DNA from: Crambe crambe
Taxonomy: Eukaryota; Porifera; Demospongiae; Poecilosclerida; Crambeidae
NCBI GenBank assembly: GCA_963924555.1
Contig: OZ004588.1
Location: forward strand, 4,030,001-4,094,000
DNA: 64,000 nucleotides
Reading direction: 5' to 3'
Shown: one piece after another, positions 11,001-21,376 of the stretch
Layout of the letters: each line of letters begins with the position of its first letter
Numbering within the stretch: the first letter of the stretch is position 1
Translations under genes and position numbers: made by a program
The notes under the pieces: model-generated
What the model was told of the DNA's origin: nothing
What the model saw: the letters and a program-made list of their open reading frames with translations, nothing else
Database searches by the model: none

Positions 11001-11256
11001 CACAGCGAAACATCTACAACTTGTAACAGGTCTGGACTGCCCCACATACCAGTTATGACCTGTACACAGGTCTGTAACGGGTCAGTAAAATCTACAAGTC
11101 TGTAACAGGTCCATATTTATGGACTGTATCAGACCTGCTGCCCCACCAACTGCCTACAGATCAAAAATTAGTACTTTCGGTGCCTAGGATTTACGGATTT
11201 TCGTTCTGTTACATACCTGTTACAGAATGCTTACAAGTTGTATATTTTTCGCTGTG
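11001..11256. mobile_element. TA-flanked MITE, CACAGCG ends
   Basis: A 256-base element with ends CACAGCGAAA and TTTCGCTGTG, related inward through TACAACTTGTAA, flanked by TA on both sides. The same element is in unit 2 at 19,525-19,780. Unit 3 has the uninterrupted site (tatagtatagactata, about 27,090), which shows one TA before insertion. Internal sequence is non-coding. Confidence 0.85.
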
Positions 11257-12850
11257 TAAACAATAATTGCACCTTTACTTTCCTAAGGGGTGTGTCTCGA
11301 AGGAGGTGGTGTTAGTTTCGCAGTTATAGTGTGAGATGGGGAATTTCGTTCTTTTCCTACAGTATGACCATGTCCCTAAGACCACACCCACTGTCATGAC
11401 AACTACCAGTGCAGATTTCCTTCACTTGGTCTTGTCCCATCTCTTCTGTAGAATTATAATGCCGCTGTATAATGTACTCCCTACATTTAGCCCCCGCCCA
11501 ATTTTACATGTCCTAAAATTTCCAGAAGGGAACTTCTTAGGGACATGATCATAGTGTTATGCAGTAACCAAATGATCTTCAAAAAATAAATAAAAAGGTT
11601 AAGTAGGGATGGCCTAGCTGGGCTGTATAATGAACTGCAATCTCATATGAAATCAACCCCTACATTTACATTCGCATTGCTTGTTTCTGTGACAGCTAAA
11701 CAATGATATTATTATAATGGCAACTTCTCCAGCTTCAGCTACCAATGATACCTGTTTTTCCTCTGACGCTGTCACTTTCCCTTGGAGATGTTGGGCTTGC
11801 CTCATGTGGAGGAGCAGAGCTTGGCCAATCAGGTCTGCCTACGAAGTATTTGTACGTCTTTCGACTGGTTTTGGGAAGAGCCAAGTTCTGCCGTTTGTAG
11901 TGGACTACCAGAACTTCTGAAAAGTCTGGCCACGCAAGACTTCGTAAAGGTGGCTAGCTAGTTGGGAAGAGAAGCAGAGTTCTTGCTCCGGATGGAGGAT
12001 CAGGTCAGAGGGTTGAGTAAGTAGTGTTACTATCACGGTGTTGTGGCCACAAATTAACACAGGAAGTGGAAATGGACTGTTTTAATATTATGAAGATCGA
12101 AGAAGTGAGAGTAAGCAAGGCTGATATACAATTAGCTGCTATGGGTAAAGGGTTTCTCCCCTTACTCCCTGTAATGATGCGAGTCTTAGTATCATTGGCA
12201 AGCAAAGCAAGCCCCCCTATTCATGCATGCAAATTTAGATTTTGATACGCAAGTCATATTTATATGCGTTTGTTTCACCTTTGACCACCACAAATAAAAC
12301 ATGCCCACAACACTTATAGCAACAAACAGCTAGAGCTTATTACTTTCTACAGCATTTTGTCATAGAGGTGCTAAGCTTATCTAAGTGGAGCGCTTGGCTT
12401 TCTAAGTACTTGTGGTAAGCATTATACAGCTCTTTTGAATGTTACACGAACATACCCTAGTGTGTATATACTGTCCTTATACTAAACTTTAGGCTTTGTG
12501 TATGTCACCATGAACTGAAGTTACACTCGTGCAAAATACATTTTGTTCCCAACGGTAAAAAGCGCGCTACACACACTACAATTTCAGCTGTTATCAAGAC
12601 AGCCGGTTGCGGTAGACTAGACATGCGTCTCTACCTTTTTTTGTATGAACATCCACCTATGCTGTGTAGACTGTTAGCAAAAAGAAGCAAATAATTTGAA
12701 GGTTATGAAAGGTTCAAATTCTTATACTTGGCAACTGCGAAAATACTCGCTCTTTGATGTCACTTCAAAGCTTCGTGATTAATTATATCAGTACACTTAA
12801 TAAATAATGAAACTTTTGCTTGAAGTTGGTAGAATCACACTGGTGCTGCA

Positions 12851-15800
12851 CTACAGATTACTATAGCCTGAGGCTCCCTCTCTTTCCACTTTTTCACTGA
12901 CAGTCTCCTCCTTCTGCCACTCCCTTTCATTTTCTTTCCCTCGTACTTGATCGTTCCTTTTCCTCTCTTGCTCTGTAGAGGGACCATCAATGTCATATGG
13001 AGGAGCAGTCTCTTCATCAGCGGGCATGCCTGGAATACCAAAGGAGGTATTTTGGACAGTAGGGTGTGACCGAGGGGAGTCATCGTAAGTTTCCCTCTGC
13101 TCCTGCTGCTCTGGAAAGTCCCCCTCTGCTTCTGCTGGGTGACCAGTCTTCCCTTCAACTCTTTGCTTAGGAAGTTTCTTCTTGGTTGGACTGAGTAGTG
13201 CATAATTATTTAGGAAGGTGGCTCTCCTGTAGCATGACCGCACCCACAATGAAACCATACACACCAACCCAAAGGCCATGGCAACAGTAACTATGCACAG
13301 TCCTCCTGTCAGTGCTGAGCAATTGTCAACTCTTTCTAGTATTTTCTTAGCTGCCTGTCCAGTAGCTTCAGTTACATGTCCAGTAGTTTCTCCAGTAGTT
13401 TCAGTTACCTGTCCAGTAGTTTCAGCTACATGTCCAGTAGGTGCATGAGTACAGGGGGACTGCTGTGTCAAGCTAGGCACCACTTGAGAAGTACACTGCT
13501 CCCTCCGTATCACAGTTTGGATCAGGTCATGGGTAGCAGTGGCAAGCAATGTAATGCTTTGTCTTTCAATAACAACAGTCACTGTAAGTCAAAATGAATG
13601 TACATATGCATGCACTTGTAAATGGCACTTGCTTACTGCAAGCCACTCCTCCACGAACACATCCAGTACTGGTGTTTAGTGTATGTTGGCAATGTAATAA
13701 ATTTGTCTCATTCCCTAAACAAGTAAAGTAGTATCCTCCATCCCTTGCATAGGTACTGGCACTGTGAAAGTATTCTTGTCCTACACACATTAACTATGTG
13801 ATGCATGCATGCTGAATACATACAATTTACCTCCCTCAGGGAATCCTAACTGCCTGCACATCACCTTGGCAGTTCTTTCATCATGATTGTTATGATCGCA
13901 TACTGCCCTCCAATGAAACCCATCACATATATCCAAGGCACCTACTATAGGATTACCTCTGCGATTTACCACTCTAGAACAACCTCGTGTTTGGCACACA
14001 TCAGGAGCAGCATTTGATACTGTGGAGTATTGAGTCATATAGTATCAACTATAGGATCAGGGTTCTGCCCACACTTGCCATTTTCAGGCCCATACCCAGG
14101 TGGGGTTCGTGGGTTTGATCAAACCCCCCTTTCAAATTGAACTTTAAATGCGAGCGCATACATCACGTGCGTCATTAAAAATTGTAGTACATTTAGAATT
14201 ATGTGCCTGAGAGAGGAAGAGAACTAGTCTAGCAAAGCCTATTGTCCAGCTTTTAGCTAGCTATAACCCACTCTTAGGATAGATCTATGGTGCCTCAAGC
14301 TATTAGCTCTGCTAAGTTCAGCTTGTATCTAAGTCTTACTGTAAAACTGTACAGGTAGAAGAAGTGATATCATCTTCATCATCTACTCGTAATCTTAATG
14401 ATTTCCCTGACTGCCTACACATGGAATTTGCGGTCAAAGTCACGTGGAAAATGATGTAATATGACGTAATCAACGTTCCATTTAGATATGGAAACCTTGC
14501 GTCTTTCATCAGACGTATTTTCTCCTTCCCCCTCCCCCTTCTTTTGCAATACGTGTATGTATGTAATTATGTAAGTGTCCAGAATTAGTGCTGCATAATG
14601 CACATGCTCCAATTGTAATCAAGCTAGACTGTTTTCTACTGCCTTTTGCCATAGAGACATTATAAGCTTATCATAGGTGCTTAGCTTATTCAAGTGCTTG
14701 TGGTAAGTATTTATAGTTTTCTATGTACAGAGCTTCCAGTCGGAACAACAACTTACATGACTCTTGTCTCTGACAGCACTATCATACAGAACAAAGATTC
14801 CATCCTTGTTGTTTCCTTACTTTTTTGAGCAGTGGTCATCCCTACATCTTTTTTCATTTCACGAAATGCTTTTTCCCTTATTATTATTATTATTATTCTT
14901 ATTATTCTTCTTAGACAACCATATCTCTCGAACCACTCAAGCTACAGCTATGATTTCTGGATAAATTCACTCCAAATTCTACCAACTACGATCTTTTCTA
15001 CTCGTTGATCCTCGTAAGAGTCGATGAAAAAGGAGACACTACGGAGCACAGCACTCGACTAATTCAATTAGGAAGCCATCTTTTCTATAATATGCATGCG
15101 CATGTATTTGATATCCAATTATTCGAAATTATGATATTACTCAGCTATCTCTAGCTAGCTAACTAGATAGCTAATGGACTACACTATCGACTCGGGGATT
15201 TTAGATTCACCAATCCATCTACCGGTAGACTCTATTTCAGCATCTTCGACCTCCAAGTATAGCTCAACAATAACACAACACCGTTTGACTCATTGATAAT
15301 CATCAGGCTGGTATGCTATTGGAGAACTATTCTTCTTTCATCTGTCCATGCATACACACATACAGAAGAATGAACTCTATACATATAAAAGAGAGGAAAA
15401 AAAGACCAGGAACAAGTAAGGGAAAAAGCATTTTGTGAAATGAAAAAAGATGTAGGGATGACCACTGTTCAAAAAAGTAAGGAAACAAGAAGGATGGAAA
15501 TGTGATCAATCGTTGTTCTGCATATCCAGCCAACAATCCCTACATATACGTCGGGTAGCTTCAGATTATAGTGTAGTAATGTACGTATATGTAGGGATTG
15601 TTGGCTGGATATACAGAACAACGATTGATCCCATTTTCATCCTTCTTGTTTCCTTACTTTTTTGAGCAGTGGTCATCCCTACATCTTTTTTCATTTCACG
15701 AAATGCTTTTTCCCTTGCTTGTTGAATAATATATTTATTTATAAGTCATGACCTGAAAGTCAGCTCGCTTGTTGAATTACTAGCTGCTAGTTACAGCATA

Positions 15801-16139
15801 CATGCTATCCAAAAATGGGCATGGTCGGGAAAAAATGGGCGTGTCAGGCAAAACTTCGTGCAAGTGCGCAGATAGTTGGAACCCCCCTTTCAAAATTTCT
15901 GGGTATGGGGTTGATCTTGGCCACCACTAATATAGTTGTACTACATATCAGTGATGGTTTTAATCATCAAATGGGACCCCTAAATGTTATAAAGTTGGTA
16001 TTGCAAATAAATTTTGGCCACCACTCAAGAATCCTGGGCAGAACCCTGTATACAGGATAGAGTAAAGATGAAGACAAAGGCAGTGCTTACCTAGTGGATG
16101 TAGCAGTAACAGCCACAGCAGCAAGACCCAGACCTTCAT
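12851..16139 (-). CDS. Class B SRCR receptor, unit 1
   Basis: Predicted 370-aa receptor: signal exon 16,091-16,139, SRCR exons 13,831-14,019 and 13,637-13,780, then one long exon 12,851-13,581 holding stalk, TM and tail. Intron 1 is about 2 kb because a hAT-like element sits in it. The stalk has three full and one partial 7-residue repeat, and the TM reads CIVTVAMAFGLVCMVSLW. The tail holds HPTVQNTS, ETAPPYDIDG and a Glu/Lys-rich stretch, ending SGYSNL (YxxL at the C terminus). The TM-tail intron of the 5.6-7.4 kb gene is missing here and the frame runs straight through. This is the only unit copy of class B with no visible lesion. Confidence 0.75.
14786..14879. repeat. Solitary arm of the foldback element
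   Basis: A single copy of the outer part of the right arm of the foldback at 15,418-15,716, adjoining a TTA microsatellite. It probably marks a nested or rearranged insertion within the intron element. Confidence 0.6.
15418..15716. mobile_element. Foldback element with 134-base arms
   Basis: Arms 15,418-15,551 and 15,583-15,716 are nearly perfect inverted copies around a 31-base loop. The left arm begins aagggaaaaagca and the right arm ends tgctttttccctt. A second copy is in unit 3 at about 31,985-32,285; unit 2 lacks it. No coding sequence. It would form a very stable hairpin. Confidence 0.8.
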
Positions 16140-17592
16140 GGCAGCTCCTATTGAATCTCGATCTAAACTGATATTGAAGATAGGAATTTAACTTGGGACT
16201 GATCCTTGTAACCGTGGTAAATAAACTTGTTTGTCCTTACAGTGCCAGAAGCAACTCGATCATCATTGTGCCCAGAGGAGGTTTTCCAGGAGCTTGGGGC
16301 ACTTAGAAAACCTCCTATGGAGCCTCAATCTTGTTACATTGATAATAGTCTGGCATAGTACCGTGGTATGGTGACATACAATATAACGAGTTGTGCCGGT
16401 GGATTCTTCTGCGCACGTGCATTTTCAACAGGAAGTGTCGTAGGTAGCGGTATTATAATTAGCCAGTGACATCACAGTTGTCATTAATTTAATTGGCAGG
16501 TGCGCGTAAGTAATTTTATGTCATTCATTGATTTAGCAGGCTTCCTGCTAAATGGCACAACTCGTTTTATTGTATATCATCAGACCACATACTCAAGTCA
16601 GTGGGCGGTGCTATGCCAGACTACACTGATAGCCACAAATCCACAAATGTTTTTTTTTTTCAATAATAATTATAAGAAATTTTAATTTCATGTAACCATG
16701 ATAAAAATAAACATATTTTTCTCATAATACCATGAGCAACTTTATATCATCATTATTTTCATAATTATATGCTTTTGAGTGTAATTGCACGAGAAACTGG
16801 CTAGGTAATTGCACAAGGCTAAGCCGAGTGCAATTTTAGACAGCAATTACACCCAAATTGCATGGTAAATTACTTGGATCAGCCAGGCAGCTGCATGTAG
16901 GTAGCCGTTTATGTGAACCTGTAATGCTTGCCACAAAACACTTACTTCAGCTTAGGGTGGCCTACTAGGCTGACAATCCATTTAGATAAGCCTAGCGCCT
17001 ACAATTCACCCTGAAAAAATGCTGTAGAAATCAATCTAGCTTGCCTACAATCTTCAGAAATGTCGTTACTAGGTTAGTCTGCACATGTGCAGTAGGTAGG
17101 AGTGAAATTATGAAGTACGAGTGAAATTAAGGATTAATTTCACTCAAACTAATGAGGGTAAATGTACTAGTAAAATTAATATTAACCATATGATTATGCC
17201 TATAATTAATAGCAGGAGATTTTCTGGGAATAATAAAAAGACAAGAAGCATGATAAGTGATAGATTTGTCCCTTTACCATCAAGTGTAACACTACAACTT
17301 CAGCTATATAAAGTGATTGATTCATCGATCATTAGTGTAAAGTTATGCAATAATCATTCTTTTGCACTTCTGTCATGTCTACTATTCAGCATCGGTGATG
17401 AATTTGAACAGCTAGCCACCTACTAGATCCACAGTTGATAGCTATCAACTGAACAGGTTTAACTCCTTCCACAGGTGTCCATTTCTGCCTTGATTTAAAT
17501 TTTTGAGAAAAAAATACAATTATAATTGCATTAAGGAAGAAATAGAGAGTCATGTCTGACAAAGCTTTAGCTACAGGGAAAAGTGGGTGGAA
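16140..17592. other. Spacer between class B and class A genes, unit 1
   Basis: The spacer carries the ETS-type word ACAGGAAGTG at 16,428-16,437, 289 bases upstream of the class B start codon. It also has the inverted 'gtaattgcac' repeat words near 16,780-16,860. Near 17,300 is the insertion site, tatata in its empty state, that is filled in unit 3. I see no exon. Confidence 0.5.
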
Positions 17593-18557
17593 TCACAGGT
17601 GAGAATCTGTAGAGACAATAGATATCCTTTTCTCTTTCCTAATGATGTCTAACTGAGATGCAAGTGCATATATATTCATATATATTATGACTGCTGACAT
17701 GGTAGGTATTGTTTCAATACTGACCCTTTCTTGATGGCCATTTTCCTGTAGCGTAACCACACCCACACTAAAACCACAACGACCAATCCTAAGGTCATGA
17801 CAACAGTCAATCCACCCAAACCTCCAATCAATGCTGAGCAATTGTCAGTATCTTGTGGGGTGTTTTGTGATATCTCAGCAGCAGGTATAAGTGGTGTCAC
17901 AGTGCAGGGAGCCGGAGACACCACCTGAGTACACTGATCCGTCTCTGTCACTGTTTGGGTCAGTTTACGGGTGACGGTGGATACATTCACTGTAATGGTC
18001 TGTGTTTCATTAGCAAAAGTCCCTGTGTGTCAAAGTGAAAGTATTACACATGTGTGCACGTTATGACTGGTCATTTACTTACTGCATGACACTCCTGCTA
18101 AAGTGCAACCTCTCACATAAGGATTTGAATTTAAATGCTTGCAATCAATGAGTCTCCTCATATTCTCTTGACATTCAAACCATTCTATTCCTTGTTCTCA
18201 TATCCAGGCGGAATGAAAGAAGCCAACTCCTATACACAGTAACTATAATATGTGTATGCTGAACTATGAGTTTACCTCCCTCAGGGAATCCTAACTGCCT
18301 GCACGCCACCTTGGCATCCCGCAAATCCCAACCATTATGGCATATGTACTTCCATTTTGTCCCATCGCATAATTGTAGGTGACCTGCTCTAATATTCCCT
18401 CCAGCTCTCCCCGCCAATCGAAGAGCACCTCGTTCTGAGCAATTTCGAGCATTTGATACTGAGGAACATGGAATCAGTATTAGAGATGAAGACAAAAGCA
18501 GTGCTTACTTAGTGGATGTAGCAGTAGCAGCCACAGTAGCAAGACCCAGAACTTCAT
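17593..18557 (-). pseudogene. Class A SRCR receptor with nonsense codon, unit 1
   Basis: Exons as in the other class A genes: 18,509-18,557, 18,276-18,458, 18,083-18,229, 17,725-18,022. In the second SRCR exon, codon 88 is TGA (plus strand 18,198-18,200) where the near-identical unit 3 copy has TGG at 35,210-35,212. The product would stop inside the SRCR domain, before the stalk and TM. The 3' end also lacks the tail acceptor that the unit 2 copy keeps, so even readthrough would end at KKG or at the intron-retained QYLPCQQS. Possibly a sequencing or allelic difference. Confidence 0.8.
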
Positions 18558-21376
18558 GGCACAATCTTCAGCTTTTGTTTTATAGACATAGAAAAGATAT
18601 TTCTTTGAAACTGATAGTGTATTTATTTCTGTAACCATGGTCTATTACAGTGCCAGAAGCAATTTAGATATCTGAAGGCCTGAGGCTATAGCATCCTACT
18701 TAGAATTTGAACCACTCTGCATAAATAAGTTTGTTACAGGATCAAGTGGTGAAGGATGCCCAGTCGGGGACCAATGAGATATATACACAATAACCTATGA
18801 GAATTGACCAATTATAGCTTGGTCTTGTTGTCATAATTATCGATATCTGCGATAATATTACACGGTGAAAAATCTCTAGCTTGTGAGCAGTCACTGATAA
18901 GCCTACATACATAGGAAGCTTAATCAGATAAGTGTCTAGATAAGCCTACAATCCACTTATAGATAGGCCTACAATCCACTTAATAGATAAGCCTACAATC
19001 CACCATAGACTAGATAAGCATAGAAGTGAGCTAACTTCACTATATTTCTTTGAGGGAGCTATCAACAATCGTTGCCCTACCTTTTTGTTAACAACCTATG
19101 CTTCTGTGAAAGCCAGAAGTTAGAAAACAGCTACTCAACTCAGACTCAGCACAAATTATTCCAAATAATACACACCCAAGGTTTAATAGTAACCATACCA
19201 ATGAAGCACAGTGATACCTGTAGCTATAACATGAGGTTTTCCTAACTGAGGTTTTCCAAGCTAAGAGAAAACCTCCAGTTAGAAACTTAAGTTGGTTAGA
19301 CAATTGTTAACTTCCTATTTGTCCTGTTGTTTTAAGCACTGTATATGTTATGCCTAAGGAACCAGCAAGAAATTAAGAGAGTATTTACTCGGTGTATGAC
19401 AGCTATTTCATATCTGTCCTGAATATCAAAGTTTATAGGGGTGTGCCTTAAAGGGGGTAGCATTTCAACCGTTACAATTTCACTGTATTGTTTTCATCAG
19501 TTGAACGAAGAGTGATATAGTATACACAGCGAAACATCTACAACTTGTAACAGGTCTGGACTGCCCCACATACTAGTTATGACCTGTACACAGGTCTGTA
19601 ACGGGTCAGTAAAATCTACAAGTCTGTAACAGGTCCATATTTATGGACTGTATCAGACCTGCTGCCCCACCAACTGCCTACAGATCAAAAATTAGTACTT
19701 TCGGTGCCTAGGATTTACGGATTTTCGTTCTGTTACATACCTGTTACAGAATGCTTACAAGTTGTATATTTTTCGCTGTGTAGACTATAATAATTGCACC
19801 TTTACTTTCCTAAGGGGTATGTCTCGAAGGAGGTGGTGTTAGTTTCACAGTTATAGTGTGAGATGGGGAATTTCGTTCTTTTCCTACAGTATGACCATGT
19901 CCCTAAGACCACACTCACTGTCATGACAACTACCAGTGCAGATTTCCTTCACTTGGTCTTGTCCCATCTCTTCTGTAGAATTATAATGCCGCTGTATAAT
20001 GTACTCCCTACATTTAGCCCCCGCCCAATTTTACATGTCCTAAAATTTCCAGAAGGGAACTTCTTAGGGACATGATCATAGTGTTATGCAGTAACCAAAT
20101 GATCTTCAAAAAATAAATAAAAAGGTTAAGTAGGGATGGCCTAGCTGGGCTGTATAATGAACTGCAATCTCATATGAAATCAACCCCTAAATTTACATTC
20201 GCATTGCTTGTTTCTGTGACAACTAAACAATGATATTATTATAATTGCAACTTCTCCAGCTTCAGCTACCAATGATACCTATTTTTCCTCTGACGCTGTC
20301 ACTTTCCCTAGGAGATGTTGGGCTTGCCTCATGTGGAGGAGCAGAGCTTGGCCAATCAGGTCTGCCTACGAAGTATTTGTACGTCTTTCGACTGGTTTTG
20401 GGAAGAGCCAAGTTCTGCCGTTTGTAGTGGACTACCAGAACTTCTGAAAAGTCTGGCCACGCAAGACTTCGTAAAGGTGGCTAGCTAGTTGGGAAGAGAA
20501 GCAGAGTTCTTGCTCCGGATGGAGGATCAGGTCAGAGGGTTGAGTAAGTAGTGTTACTATCACGGTGTTGTGGCCACAAATTAACACAGGAAGTGGAAAT
20601 GGACTGTTTTAATATTATGAAGATCGAAGAAGTGAGAGTAAGCAAGGCTGATATACAATTAGCTGCTATGGGTAAAGGGTTTCTCCCCTTACTCCCTGTA
20701 ATGATGCGAGTCTTAGTATCATTGGCAAGCAAAGCAAGCCCCCCTATTCATGCATGCAAATTTAGATTTTGATACGCAAGTCATATTTATATGCGTTTGT
20801 TTCACCTTTGACCACCACAAATAAAACATGCCCACAACACTTATAGCAACAAACAGCTAGAGCTTATTACTTTCTACAGCATTTTGTCATAGAGGTGCTA
20901 AGCTTATCTAAGTGGAGCGCTTGGCTTTCTAAGTACTTGTGGTAAGCATTATACAGCTCTTTTGAATGTTACACGAACATACCCTAGTGTGTATATACTG
21001 TCCTTATACTAAACTTTAGGCTTTGTGTATGTCACCATGAACTGAAGTTACACTCGTGCAAAATACATTTTGTTCCCAACGGTAAAAAGCGCGCTACACA
21101 CACTACAATTTCAGCTGTTATCAAGACAGCCGGTTGCGGTAGACTAGACATGCGTCTCTACCTTGTTTGTATGAACATCCACCTATGCTGTGTAGACTGT
21201 TAGCAAAAAGAAGCAAATAATTTGAAGGTTATGAAAGGTTCAAATTCTTATACTTGGCAACTGCGAAAATACTCGCTCTTTGATGTCACTTCAAAGCTTC
21301 GTGATTAATTATATCAGTACACTTAATAAATAATGAAACTTTTGCTTGAAGTTGGTAGAATCACACTGGTGCTGCA
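18558..21376. other. Spacer of unit 2
   Basis: Near-identical to 10,041-12,850: minisatellite, TA-flanked MITE (19,525-19,780), decayed class C TM exon (about 19,857-19,975) and the ETS-type word at 20,586-20,595. No intact exon. Confidence 0.6.

Larger units (their letters stand above)
10041..12850. other. Spacer of unit 1 with gene relic and MITE
   Basis: Contains a minisatellite of 'aagcctacaatccac' units (about 10,420-10,497), a TA-flanked MITE (11,001-11,256), and a decayed class C TM exon (about 11,330-11,450, reading MGQDQVKEI on the minus strand before a deletion). A block at about 11,490-11,675 lies in the opposite orientation to the same block in unit 3. A copy of the upstream segment of the first gene is at about 12,048-12,075. 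No intact exon. Confidence 0.6.
14058..16048. mobile_element. hAT-like insertion in class B intron 1
   Basis: The element starts CAGGGTTCTGCCCA and ends TGGGCAGAACCCTG. The flanks carry TATAGGAT-like copies (the right copy has two extra bases), close to the 8-bp duplication expected of hAT elements. A subterminal 'tttgatcaaacccccctttc' word is present. No transposase frame is visible, so it is non-autonomous. Other repeats are nested inside, including the foldback at 15,418-15,716. Related insertions occupy the same intron in unit 3 (29,595-32,618) and, with its left end deleted, in unit 2 (to 24,183). Confidence 0.65.
10041..18557. repeat. Tandem duplication unit 1 (spacer, class B gene, class A gene)
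   Basis: About 8.5 kb made of a spacer (10,041-12,850), a class B gene (12,851-16,139) and a class A gene (17,593-18,557). The first part matches 18,558-22,530 almost base for base, at an offset of about 8,524-8,527. The last part (about 16,500-18,557) matches 33,084-35,569 at offsets of 16,584 and then 17,012. The unit is therefore a mosaic of two duplication partners. Confidence 0.85.

Noticed and set aside
11336..11548. Plus-strand open frame of 70 codons repeated at 19,863-20,075
   Set aside because: Its conservation follows from segmental duplication. It lies antisense to a decayed TM exon and spans an inverted spacer block, with no codon-level signature.
15815..16060. Open frame GMVGKKWACQAK.. 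conserved in three units (also 23,950 and 32,385)
   Set aside because: It sits at the 3' end of the hAT-like intron element. Conservation reflects duplication of the element, and no transposase motif is present.
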